39,944 nucleotides of DNA from Pseudomonadota bacterium (GCA_029777855.1 JAKORL010000172.1:1-39944); one strand, 5' to 3'; counted from the first letter of the stretch, positions 17,930-26,295 are shown. Notes: generated by a model not told the origin, from the sequence alone. Numbers and translations: made by a program.

Positions 17930-20900
17930 GTGCAAAAATGGTCTTCAGATAAACCCCAACAAGGTGCTCAAAGGAACGCTAATGCTCAAGCAGTTGCTCT
18001 GACGCTAAAAAATCATTCAAACCCTGTATGTCAACTCAACGATTACCCAGACTTACTCAAAGACAACCGACTTATTGAGGTCTTGCAAAATAATGACAAA
18101 ATCACAGCTTTGCATATTAAAACACCATTATCAGAAGGAGAAATGACTAGATTATGTGATCTCGTAGAAACCAATCCTAGACTTCTAAAAGTTGTTTTAT
18201 ACAATAAAACTTTGCCACTAAATACCAAAATAAATTCCTCTAAAGAAAGCAGAATATCTGCTTGTCTAGAACATAATGCTTCTATGGCCAACTCACAAAA
18301 CAAACAAAAATTCGATCCCGTCCTAGAGCACATTATCATCGACAACCCAAGAGTATTGTTATTCGATAGCTTTTGCGAAGAATTTAGCGCTCACCTAAAC
18401 ATCACTCAAATATGTTTTACCCAATACCTAACCCATTTCTACCAAATATCTCGACTTGCGAGAATACTTGCTAAAAACACGCACATTCTGAAAGTCTCAT
18501 TACATAAATTCGCAGAATTCGGCTGGGAATGTGAAGAAGAATCGAAATCACAATTGTATGGCACACAGGGATCAGATAACACATTTGTATCGACCGTGAC
18601 AATGTTATTTTCTTCTCTAAAATTTAATGCTTCACTGCTCAAAGTTAGGCAAGGAAGGGCAAACAGTTTATCCTTACCCTCATGTATTTCCCCCGAGCAA
18701 ATTAATGCCCTCACGACCTGCTTACAATCACCTTGCAGAGTCGAGAAACTAGAATTCTACGAACTTCAAATAGAAGTTATCCAACGGATTCCCGCAATTT
18801 GCACAATAACACATTTACATTTTTCCTGTAGACTCGAGCGCAAAGATTTCAGACCTATTGCCCAACTCCTAGAAAATAATATCAGCATTTTAGAGGTCTC
18901 CCATAGCACCTCATCTAATTATATTGAACAGCTATCAACCCAAGACTCAAACTATACCAAAGGGATTTCGAACCAGTTAAAGGTCAATAAATTCTTAAGA
19001 TCCCTTGAAGAAGGCGGCGATACTCAAAGGCTACACGCTGAAGATTTTGCATTTAATCCTTATAAAATAAGTGTATTTGTTAAAAAACTGGAAACATGCC
19101 AAGCTATAAGGTATTTTCACTTTCAACATGTAACAATTTCTGAACTCGACTTATTTGAGGTTTTTTCAGCCTTTGAAAGAAGCCAATGCTCTTCATTAAG
19201 ATCACTCATTGTTTCTGAAATGCAGCTATCACAGCGTATCATTTCAAAAATCTTGGATATCCTTCGCACACAACCTAATTTTTCAATTTTACAACTAGTC
19301 AATGTTGGTATTAAAGACTCCGATATACCACTACTAACAGATTGGCTTAAAAACAATCCACCCGTGACGGTGCTAAATTTACATGGCAATCATATTGGAA
19401 ACGAAGGCATTAATTCTTTATGTCAAACATTAGAAACCAACACTAGAGTTTCGAGCCTTTTTCTAGGCGGAAATCCCTTTGATACCACAGCATTGCCAGC
19501 AATCACTCGATTATTATCACAAAATAGGTATATTGCACGATTATCTTTGCAATCCAGCTGCCTACTGGAAAATGATGTAAAATCGTTTATCGATACTCTT
19601 AAAAAGAACAATTTTTCGATTGTAGATCTTAAAATCAGCCATCATACTTATAAAAATAGTTATAAGGTAGGCGGCTATAATGGCCAACAGGTTGTGACAC
19701 CCTATAAGAAACAATTTACAGACATGATAGATAAATTCGTTGCACGAAATGCTGAAGAACGCGCAAAATTATTCACTCATGTAAGACGAAACGAGCTACC
19801 TCAAGTTCGAAAAATGTTTGCTAATAAAGTAAGTCCATTATGCACTGACGACAATGGTGACACTCCACTACACGTTGCACTCGGACAACAGCCCGTTAAC
19901 TTTGAATTAATCGAGTGTCTTGTACAATGCGGTTGCCATCCTCTGATAGTGAATAAAAAAGGAGTTGCGCCCATTGACTTACTCCTCCCCGATTCTCCTG
20001 CCGAATTAGTTCTACTTTTTCAAAATCCGCAACAATATTTTTCTTCAAAGAATCCTGCCAAACATGGAGAGTCGGATCTCAAAAAAAGAAAAAAAGATCT
20101 TGAGCCTCCAAAAGGAAATATGCGAATGGATCAATTTTTTTCCCCTAAAAGACCTCTAGAGTCTAAAGATAATAGAGATCAAGAAGGGGTTGAACAACCA
20201 GACCAAAATAAACAAGCAAGGTTAATTCCAGACTCTATCGAACCAGCTCCAATCAATCAATCCAACTCAATTAAAACCGCCTATTTTGCTGCATTAAATA
20301 ATAAAGTCGGTTTATTAAACCAATGTTTAAAAGAGATGGACCCGTTACATAGATATCAGGATGGCAATACCCTTTGGCATATCACCGTAGCTCATAATGC
20401 GTGGGATTGTTTTCAAATCATATTCCGCCACAAAGAATCAGCAAAAATTTCTAATGTATTTTTACAATTACCCCTTCACCTTGCTTGTCTACATATTAAT
20501 ATTGCAGGTTCCACCGAATTAGTGGATTTCGTTTTATCCGCCAACCCACAAGCCGTTAATGCTGTTGATGCATTTGATCAAACTCCTTTATTTTGTTTAA
20601 CAGGTGGATTTATACAGCACAACTATGATTCTCAAAGCGACCGAATACGTGCTCATGCGGCTGTTATTCTGTTAAATCATGGCGCAAATCCAAATCAAGT
20701 TTTAGATGATCTTAATAATCAGCGAAGCCAATGCTCGATATTACAAATGGCAATTTCGCGTGGTTTATATAAACTTGCTAAAGTTCTTATAAACACACCT
20801 CTTTCTAATTTAGCGCATGTTGATAGTTTAGGTTGGAACGCTTTGCATTATGCTGTTCATTTCGGACAAATTACTATTTTGGCTCGTCTATTACTAAATC

Positions 20901-22006
20901 CTCACCTAGAACCCAACATCAGAAATAGCGAAGGAAAAACAGCACGTCAAATGGCACGTGATAATCAATTTGCATTTCCCAACGGCAATAATACGGAACT
21001 CAAAACACAAATCGAAGCTCTTTTTGAAGCCCGTTCACAACAACTAATCTATAATCTTGCCAGTGACGTGCATTGGGTCAAAAATCTCACGATTCGCTAT
21101 GGTTGTCGATTTGGGCGTAATCAAGAATTAGTCCTATCATTCAATGAGGAACACGCTTTATTGCAAAATGCTGTCCGCTTTCAAATGAGAGGAGAAGGAA
21201 ATTATCTGAGCGCTAGCCTTACTTTTATCGTCTCTAAAGGAGAACACCAACCCGGTGCTGATCTGCCTCGCGTTGCGATCAAAGTTAATATGACCTTCGT
21301 ACCAAAATTTCATGCCACCAACGCATGGCAAAGTGAAAAAACTATTGAAAATCCGAACCAAACATCCACGTTTAAAAAATTCAAACGAAGCCCTGATGCA
21401 CTCGATCGCATTTTAGCGAGATTTGATGCCGCACCAGAAGATATTAAAATGACAGCCGTTGAAGATCTCAAACAAGAAAGAGCTCCATTAAATAAACAAG
21501 CCATAGAAAAATTATTTACATCATCAGATTCTTCTGCAGAAGATCATGAATTTGAAAAACATTTCCATCATTCCGAACCCGCATTATTTGATCATTTACA
21601 GCAGCCAGACATTATCGCTAACATTCTTGCAGCCCTCCAAGCCGATTTACAATTTACACAAGGATGTAAAATTTACGCTGTAATATTAAACGCTTTCTCT
21701 AAAAATTACCTGTGCCCCGATTGTATGCTTGGAACCATGGGATTTCAAAATACAATTCATGGTGAATTCTTTAAAATACTAAAATCACAACTTTCTTCTA
21801 TTGGTTGTGTGTTTCCAACTAAAAGCCCTCTGCGCTCTATCACTCTTTTTAGTGCACAACAAAATTATAAGCAACCACGAAAATCTGCGGATGAACACGA
21901 CAACACGGTGATCGACATCCGCGCCTATCCCAACAATAAAATTCTATGCCAAGATGCCACAGCTATTCAGCCCTCTTCTACATTATTTACATCAAGGAAA
22001 TATTAA
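17930..22006 (+). CDS. LRR/ankyrin-repeat protein with putative C-terminal deaminase domain (candidate effector)
   Basis: A 1358-residue cytosolic-type protein without signal peptide or membrane segments. The start is GTG 17930 with AAGGG upstream. Residues about 40-570 contain leucine-rich repeats of the ribonuclease-inhibitor/NLR type, clearest at 447-567 (VTVLNLHGNHIGNEGIN). Ankyrin repeats follow at about 617-694 (NGDTPLHVAL) and 780-1020 (GWNALHYAVHFGQI). Between them a charged linker holds a basic cluster KKRKK (718-722) and NMRMDQFFSPKR (730-741), which resemble a nuclear localisation signal and a PCNA-binding (PIP) box. The last 150 residues contain H1214-S-E1216 and C1262-P-D-C1265 with a beta-strand (KIYAVILNAFS) before CPDC, the layout of zinc-dependent deaminases of the toxin-like superfamily. 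Such architecture suggests a secreted, host-directed enzyme. The repeat domains are well supported; the deaminase and nuclear targeting are inferences. Confidence 0.85.
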   Translation: MQKWSSDKPQQGAQRNANAQAVALTLKNHSNPVCQLNDYPDLLKDNRLIEVLQNNDKITALHIKTPLSEGEMTRLCDLVETNPRLLKVVLYNKTLPLNTKINSSKESRISACLEHNASMANSQNKQKFDPVLEHIIIDNPRVLLFDSFCEEFSAHLNITQICFTQYLTHFYQISRLARILAKNTHILKVSLHKFAEFGWECEEESKSQLYGTQGSDNTFVSTVTMLFSSLKFNASLLKVRQGRANSLSLPSCISPEQINALTTCLQSPCRVEKLEFYELQIEVIQRIPAICTITHLHFSCRLERKDFRPIAQLLENNISILEVSHSTSSNYIEQLSTQDSNYTKGISNQLKVNKFLRSLEEGGDTQRLHAEDFAFNPYKISVFVKKLETCQAIRYFHFQHVTISELDLFEVFSAFERSQCSSLRSLIVSEMQLSQRIISKILDILRTQPNFSILQLVNVGIKDSDIPLLTDWLKNNPPVTVLNLHGNHIGNEGINSLCQTLETNTRVSSLFLGGNPFDTTALPAITRLLSQNRYIARLSLQSSCLLENDVKSFIDTLKKNNFSIVDLKISHHTYKNSYKVGGYNGQQVVTPYKKQFTDMIDKFVARNAEERAKLFTHVRRNELPQVRKMFANKVSPLCTDDNGDTPLHVALGQQPVNFELIECLVQCGCHPLIVNKKGVAPIDLLLPDSPAELVLLFQNPQQYFSSKNPAKHGESDLKKRKKDLEPPKGNMRMDQFFSPKRPLESKDNRDQEGVEQPDQNKQARLIPDSIEPAPINQSNSIKTAYFAALNNKVGLLNQCLKEMDPLHRYQDGNTLWHITVAHNAWDCFQIIFRHKESAKISNVFLQLPLHLACLHINIAGSTELVDFVLSANPQAVNAVDAFDQTPLFCLTGGFIQHNYDSQSDRIRAHAAVILLNHGANPNQVLDDLNNQRSQCSILQMAISRGLYKLAKVLINTPLSNLAHVDSLGWNALHYAVHFGQITILARLLLNPHLEPNIRNSEGKTARQMARDNQFAFPNGNNTELKTQIEALFEARSQQLIYNLASDVHWVKNLTIRYGCRFGRNQELVLSFNEEHALLQNAVRFQMRGEGNYLSASLTFIVSKGEHQPGADLPRVAIKVNMTFVPKFHATNAWQSEKTIENPNQTSTFKKFKRSPDALDRILARFDAAPEDIKMTAVEDLKQERAPLNKQAIEKLFTSSDSSAEDHEFEKHFHHSEPALFDHLQQPDIIANILAALQADLQFTQGCKIYAVILNAFSKNYLCPDCMLGTMGFQNTIHGEFFKILKSQLSSIGCVFPTKSPLRSITLFSAQQNYKQPRKSADEHDNTVIDIRAYPNNKILCQDATAIQPSSTLFTSRKY

Positions 22007-22058
22007 TACAGCTCAATTGGTCAAAGTAAAATTTCACGTGAGTTAGCTTACAGTATCT

Positions 22059-22298
22059 TTATAATTCTTTTGCTAATCTTAAAATAGTGTTTTCTAGCTC
22101 AGGAGAAATCCGGTAACCAGTAGTAATTAATTCTTCTATTAAGGGTTTTACACTTAAAATAATTTTTTGTTGTTTTGCTGCTAGCAACAAACCGCCTGTT
22201 CCAATTACAGAGATTTTAAGTTGCTCAGCTGCATTTCTTCCCAGCCTTTCATCGATCAACAGAAGTTCGGCTAATTTTTCCATGAACTCTTCGATCAA
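22059..22298 (-). pseudogene. Truncated DUF3368 (PIN-like) toxin remnant
   Basis: The 79 residues match only the C-terminal half of DUF3368 proteins, PIN-like putative ribonuclease toxins of about 150-160 residues. LLLIDERLGRNAAEQL, the GTGGLLLAAKQQ segment and VKPLIEELITTGYRIS are recognisable. The N-terminal half with the first acidic active-site residues is missing and an in-frame stop sits just before the TTG at 22298. No antitoxin gene is next to it. It is best read as a dead fragment of a toxin-antitoxin pair; an expressed short peptide from ATG 22283 cannot be excluded. Confidence 0.6.
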
Positions 22299-22379
22299 TA
22301 ATCAGGAAAACACTGAAATTATGGACTATACTTAGTAGAGAGGTTTAAAGTTTTTAATTAATTCATTGAGGAGGGAATC

Positions 22380-22892
22380 ATGAAAACTCAAATAGCACTA
22401 GCATTACTACTCGCAGTATGCACAGTATCAGCACAGGCTCAACAATCGTCTGGAAGCAGTGCTGCCGGGGGATCCAGCCCTGGGGCTAGCCCGAGCGTGC
22501 GCTCAAATTCTAGCTCAAGCCAATCTGCTAAGGCAGCAGATAATCAACCACCCGTACAGAAGCCAGAAAAAGTGGCTTATGCCAAATGCTGCATTCCTCC
22601 AGGAGGAGATGGTACAACTGAAAAACCTTATAGTTCATTTGCTGAGGCTGATGCCGATAAGACATGGGCAAAACTTCAAGTAATGCCTTCACAAGCTGAT
22701 TTGGACAAAATGGGCACTGATACCTTACAGTCTCAAACCGATTCTACGGGTTCCGTTAATGTAAACAAAGCCCCCACTTTTACCCCACCCCCAAGAAGCA
22801 CTCAAACCACTAAAACTGGCCGAGTAATTGAAACCATTGGCACCAGCAATATTTTTGACTGCCAATGCCCTCCTCCGAGTGCTCCAAAGTAG
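22380..22892 (+). CDS. Small secreted Ser/Pro-rich protein of unknown function
   Basis: A 170-residue protein with a typical signal peptide (MKTQIALALLLAVCTVSAQA, cleavage near residue 20). A low-complexity Ser/Gly/Ala segment (21-50) follows, then a part with two cysteine pairs: KCCIPPGG near residue 80 and CQCPPP near the C-terminus. The latter part is rich in Thr, Pro and Ser. The ribosome site GAGGAGGG is very strong, suggesting high expression. No family is recognised. Cysteine pairs and export suggest a disulfide-bonded periplasmic or surface protein. A hairpin lies 25 bases past the stop. Confidence 0.7.
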   Translation: MKTQIALALLLAVCTVSAQAQQSSGSSAAGGSSPGASPSVRSNSSSSQSAKAADNQPPVQKPEKVAYAKCCIPPGGDGTTEKPYSSFAEADADKTWAKLQVMPSQADLDKMGTDTLQSQTDSTGSVNVNKAPTFTPPPRSTQTTKTGRVIETIGTSNIFDCQCPPPSAPK

Positions 22893-22916
22893 CGATACTC
22901 AAGGCGAATAAGTTAG

Positions 22917-22939
22917 ATGGGGCCAGGTCTTGGCCCCAT
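22917..22939. terminator. Strong hairpin after the small secreted gene (REP-like)
   Basis: A 9-bp perfect stem (ATGGGGCCA / TGGCCCCAT) closes the loop GGTCT. No U-run follows, so it is a weak intrinsic terminator on sequence alone. A second hairpin with the same GGTCT loop lies at 30925-30941, which hints at a dispersed REP-like motif used as a transcript end. Confidence 0.5.
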
Positions 22940-23294
22940 ATCATGACTTTTCCAAGAGCTTAATATACAAGCCGTAACATTGGGACTGTTTCTTTAATTG
23001 TCTTAGCATCTCTTCAAACTACAGCAACCTCCTTTTACTAAGACCCAAGCTTATTGACTGGAAAATCCCAAAAATTGTACTAAAGTTAAAATAACGGGGC
23101 AGAATAAGCCTCGCCAGCAGTGAAGAAGCAGCGGCGGTCAAGCAGGAGCACGGGACCAGGTGAATAGGCGTAGTGTTCTCCTGGGCTATATCCCAGAGAA
23201 TACATGGCTTTCGGGGCATTAGCCTGAAAGTTACTCACTTATATAACACCGCCTTTGGATAGAGTGAGACGCTCTAAAGTAGAGGAGTAGTAAA
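22940..23294. other. Intergenic stretch without a supported gene
   Basis: No convincing reading frame is seen on either strand; the 66-codon minus-strand frame at 23019-23219 has no ribosome site or recognisable sequence. Short inverted repeats occur near 23180-23198 (CTGGG...CCCAG) and 23207-23229 (CTTTC...GAAAG) and could be RNA stems in the leader of the downstream peptidase gene. GAGG at 23283-23286 serves as that gene's ribosome site. Confidence 0.4.
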
Positions 23295-25043
23295 ATGAAA
23301 AAATTTAAGACAGTTTTTTCCGCGTTCGCAGTTCACAGTTCGCAGTCTGGGGACCTGAAACTTGAGGCGCCTCGCGCCAAGGAAAATAGGGTAAATCATG
23401 ACCCTAGATTCTATAAATCCTTTTTGTTAAGTGCTTTGGCTACCGTTGGCTTAAGTTTGTTGTTACCTATGACCAGCGCAGTGGCTGCACCAAGCGATCA
23501 AGCTTGTGAAGCACGGCAAAACAATTCACCCGATAAGCTAGTAGAGTGTATTCGTAAGGATGCACTTTGGCAGCATATGATTGATTTCCAAGCCATTGGC
23601 GATGCCAATCCGGGGCCTGATGGTCACTCATCTCGCAATTCAGGTGAACCGGGCTATTTAGCTTCTGTAAATTATGTAGCCGATATAATGCGAAAAGCCG
23701 GATATAAGGTTAGCATCCAGACCTATCCCTTCAATTATGGCGTGTACACGAGTGTACCCGTGATGAAACAAGTATCACCCACGGCGACAAACTATGTGCC
23801 AGGTGTTGACTGGACCCCAGTAAGTCCTAGCCAGTTGTCAGGTACAACACACTCCGTCACAGCCCAAATACAGGCTGTAGGTGGCATTGTGATACCGGCA
23901 ACTCCGACTCCAACCTCTCACAGCGGTTGTTCTGCAGCGGACTTTGTGGGATTTGTACCCGGTAGAATAGCCCTCATTCAACGGGGTACCTGTAATTTTT
24001 CTGTCAAAGTAGCGAATGCTCAAGCAGCTGGGGCTTCAGGCGTAATCATCTTTAATGAAGGTAATCCAGGAAGAACGGGCACAGGGGCAGGTAGTTTGGG
24101 CGCACTAGTAGCGACAATACCCGTAGACGTTTACTCATCATTCGCAGTAGGCGCTAATCTCTATGCTCAATCACTCGCTGGCCCTACTATCATCACTATG
24201 AATGAGAACGTTCTGAACGAGACCAGACCCGATTATAATCTAATCGCTGACTCTCGATTCGGTGACCCTAATCATATCGTGATAGTGGATGCGCACCTAG
24301 ATGCCATCTACGGAAATGGTATGTTGGATAATGCATCGGGCTCTTCAACAATCCTAGAGGTTGCTCTAAAAATGAAAAATACCCCTACTCGTAATAAACT
24401 AAGGTTCTTCTGGACTGGTGGTGAAGAGTTGGGTATTTTAGGTTCGTTTTATTATACGGAAAACCTTAGCGCAGATGAGCTGAGTAAGATAGTCTTTGAT
24501 ATTGATGCTGATGTTACTGCAACACCCAATTATGTAGTTGCTATAGCCAACCCAGCCAATTCACCCAATGCTCCTGATTTCCCACCCAATGTCGTTCCTG
24601 CTTCAGAGTTGGGTAATCAGTATTTTAGAGACTACTTTAACTCTAACGGACTACCGTTTGTAGAATTTAGCAACAATGGTACAGACTCTTTTGCCTTTGC
24701 CTTTGCTGGAGTTCCTAACACTGGGATTTTAACGGGTCAGGACTGCTGCAAGACTCAAGATGAAGTCGATATCTTTGGTGGGTACTTAGGTAATTATGAA
24801 GGTAACATCCCCAGCTTTGATGGTGGTTTCGTTGATCGACCCTTCTTATGGGGTGATAACTTGAACAACAATGATCCGAATGTGCTTGAATCGACATCCA
24901 AGGCTTTTGCTTATGTTGTTCACAAGCTCGCCAATGATGTTTCGTTAAATCCAGGCGCGAAACATCCTAACCATAGTACCAAAGATTCAATCATTAAAGG
25001 TCTTGAGAAGAAACATGGAGGCAATCCACATACTGAAAACTAA
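23295..25043 (+). CDS. Exported M28-family metallopeptidase with PA domain
   Basis: A 582-residue zinc aminopeptidase-like protein. A hydrophobic signal segment lies at about residues 42-65 (SFLLSALATVGLSLLLP...AVAA), unusually preceded by a 40-residue polar extension. A PA (protease-associated) insert (about 200-300) carries GFVPGRIALIQRGTCNF and ANAQAAGASGVIIFN. The M28 core follows with metal ligands D-A-H334-L-D, D345 in LDNASG, E377-E378 in GGEELG and D404 in DIDAD. The usual final histidine (Y-H-x-x-C-D in relatives) is not found at its expected place, which reads FVDRPFLWGDNLNN, so the second zinc site may be altered. It would cleave peptides in the periplasm or outside the cell. GAGG supports ATG 23295. 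A good terminator follows. Confidence 0.85.
   Translation: MKKFKTVFSAFAVHSSQSGDLKLEAPRAKENRVNHDPRFYKSFLLSALATVGLSLLLPMTSAVAAPSDQACEARQNNSPDKLVECIRKDALWQHMIDFQAIGDANPGPDGHSSRNSGEPGYLASVNYVADIMRKAGYKVSIQTYPFNYGVYTSVPVMKQVSPTATNYVPGVDWTPVSPSQLSGTTHSVTAQIQAVGGIVIPATPTPTSHSGCSAADFVGFVPGRIALIQRGTCNFSVKVANAQAAGASGVIIFNEGNPGRTGTGAGSLGALVATIPVDVYSSFAVGANLYAQSLAGPTIITMNENVLNETRPDYNLIADSRFGDPNHIVIVDAHLDAIYGNGMLDNASGSSTILEVALKMKNTPTRNKLRFFWTGGEELGILGSFYYTENLSADELSKIVFDIDADVTATPNYVVAIANPANSPNAPDFPPNVVPASELGNQYFRDYFNSNGLPFVEFSNNGTDSFAFAFAGVPNTGILTGQDCCKTQDEVDIFGGYLGNYEGNIPSFDGGFVDRPFLWGDNLNNNDPNVLESTSKAFAYVVHKLANDVSLNPGAKHPNHSTKDSIIKGLEKKHGGNPHTEN
23324..23406. repeat. Tandem 7-mers and small palindromes inside the peptidase leader
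   Basis: Codons 10-38 of the M28 gene hold three tandem 7-mers (GTTCGCA, GTTCACA, GTTCGCA at 23324-23344), an imperfect palindrome CTTGAGGCGC - CTC - GCGCCAAG (23361-23381) and a short one TAGGGT - 8 bases - ACCCTA (23387-23406). Together they encode the polar extension before the signal segment. It looks like an in-frame insertion of a small palindromic element, but no second copy is in the window. Confidence 0.4.
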
Positions 25044-25055
25044 GTTCGCGAACCT

Positions 25056-25087
25056 CAAGCCCAAGGCAGCAGCCTTGGGCTTGTTTT
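25056..25087 (+). terminator. Rho-independent terminator after the M28 peptidase gene
   Basis: A perfect 12-bp stem (CAAGCCCAAGGC / GCCTTGGGCTTG) with a four-base loop is directly followed by TTTT. It sits 12 bases past the stop and separates the peptidase gene from rpoH. Confidence 0.85.
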
Positions 25088-25157
25088 AATCAAAAAAAGC
25101 AATGATAAAATAGCCCTCCATTATTGCAAAAACCCGTATTTTTACTGATTAAAAACA

Positions 25158-25184
25158 CTAGCACTCTGGGCCTAAGAGTGCTAG
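25158..25184. promoter_or_regulatory. CIRCE element (HrcA operator) upstream of rpoH
   Basis: CTAGCACTC - 9 bases - GAGTGCTAG is a perfect inverted repeat and differs from the CIRCE consensus (TTAGCACTC - 9 - GAGTGCTAA) only at the outermost base of each arm. It ends 36 bases before the rpoH start, in the leader or promoter. CIRCE is the known binding site of the heat-shock repressor HrcA, so rpoH is probably HrcA-controlled. A weak promoter (TTGCAA at 25124, GATTAA at 25147) lies just upstream. Confidence 0.85.
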
Positions 25185-25220
25185 AATAGTGCCATTAAAG
25201 TTAAAGCTCTGGAGGAGTCT

Positions 25221-26075
25221 ATGACCAATAGCTTGCAGAAGTTCGAACTAGCCGTCCCGATGGGGAGTCTCGAAAGCTATATTCATTGGGCTCAACAAAT
25301 CCCCCTACTAACCGCCGAAGAAGAGAGAGAGCTAGCCGTTCATTTCGCCAAAACAGGCGATCACGAGGCTGCCCGCCGTATGGTCATGTCTCATATGCGA
25401 TACGTTATCAGTGTGGCTCGAGGCTATCTGGGATACGGACTTGCTTTATCTGACCTTATTCAGGAAGGCGCTATAGGCCTGATGAAAGCCGTTAAACGGT
25501 TTGATCCAGACAAAGGCGTACGATTAGTTTCATTCGCAATGCATTGGGTCAAGGCTGAAATCCACGAATTCATCTTACGCAACTGGCGTATCGTCAAAGT
25601 GGCTACCACCAAAGCCCAACGCAAGCTTTTCTTCAATCTACGGAAAGCCAATAAAGAAGGTGCTTGGTTAAGCAACAACGAAGTAAAAATGCTGGCTCAC
25701 AAACACGATGTTAAAGAAGTTGAAGTCACTCGCATGGAAGAAAGACTCTATGGCCACGATGTGGCTTTTGATCGAGCAGCTAACGATGACGACGACGTCT
25801 CCGCTCCGGCCGATTTTCTTGAATGCTACAAATTCGACCCAGCCCACTCTGCAGAATCACACGACTGGTCTACACAACGTGAACAATCTCTACATGCCGC
25901 TTTAGCCGAATTAGATCCACGCAGTGTCGATATTCTACAACATCGTTGGCTAAACGATAGCAAACTAACGCTGCACGATTTAGCTGCAAAATATAATGTT
26001 TCAGCAGAACGCATCCGACAGCTTGAAAAACAAGCGATGACAAAATTGAAAAAAGCGATGGAAGAAGCCGCTTAA
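25221..26075 (+). CDS. rpoH: RNA polymerase heat-shock sigma factor RpoH (sigma-32)
   Basis: A 284-residue group 3 sigma factor. Region 2 is complete (DLIQEGAIGLMKAVKRFDPDKGVRLVSFAMHWVKAEIHEFILRN in two parts: core-binding DLIQEG and -10 recognition VSFAMHWVKAEI). The RpoH box QRKLFFNLRK (about 131-140), diagnostic for sigma-32, follows. Region 4 ends with a helix-turn-helix (LHDLAAKYNVSAERIRQLEKQAM) that reads the -35 box. It directs RNA polymerase to chaperone and protease genes. GGAGGAG precedes the ATG. It is preceded by a CIRCE element, so its transcription is probably repressed by HrcA. A 100-bp part of region 4 (25942-26041) is repeated at 28227-28326. Confidence 0.97.
   Translation: MTNSLQKFELAVPMGSLESYIHWAQQIPLLTAEEERELAVHFAKTGDHEAARRMVMSHMRYVISVARGYLGYGLALSDLIQEGAIGLMKAVKRFDPDKGVRLVSFAMHWVKAEIHEFILRNWRIVKVATTKAQRKLFFNLRKANKEGAWLSNNEVKMLAHKHDVKEVEVTRMEERLYGHDVAFDRAANDDDDVSAPADFLECYKFDPAHSAESHDWSTQREQSLHAALAELDPRSVDILQHRWLNDSKLTLHDLAAKYNVSAERIRQLEKQAMTKLKKAMEEAA
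25942..26041 (+). repeat. Direct repeat, copy 1 (inside rpoH region 4)
   Basis: This part of rpoH recurs at 28227-28326 in the same orientation with 97 of 100 identical bases by eye. The two copies bracket 2.2 kb holding the sialidase-like gene. Confidence 0.9.
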
Positions 26076-26100
26076 TAGACATATTATTAATTTTTATATT

Positions 26101-26295
26101 AGCGCGTCACAATTCTTAGAGAGATTCCTTTACTATTTCGAAAGAAATGCTGATACTCTTATTGCGCCTCATGAAAATAAACGACATATTTTACTTCCGA
26201 TATATCATAACCTGCCGACTTCAACTTTAATACATGATGAAATTTATGATCTCAATTTTGTACCAGATTTGTACGAGAACAAAAAAAAGAGCTAA
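26101..26295 (+). other. Open frame without start codon, possible gene fragment
   Basis: A 64-codon open frame begins shortly after rpoH and ends with TAA at 26293-26295. It has ordinary amino-acid composition (FLERFLYYFERNAD..., HILLPIYHNLPTS, DLNFVPDLYENKKKS) but no ATG, GTG or TTG with a ribosome site at its head. It may be the C-terminal remnant of a lost gene. I recognise no family. The next 120 bases, up to the palindromic element at 26420, show nothing further. Confidence 0.25.

Noticed and set aside
23019-23219. 66-codon minus-strand frame before the M28 gene
   Set aside because: No ribosome site, no family, and it covers short inverted repeats; more likely untranslated.
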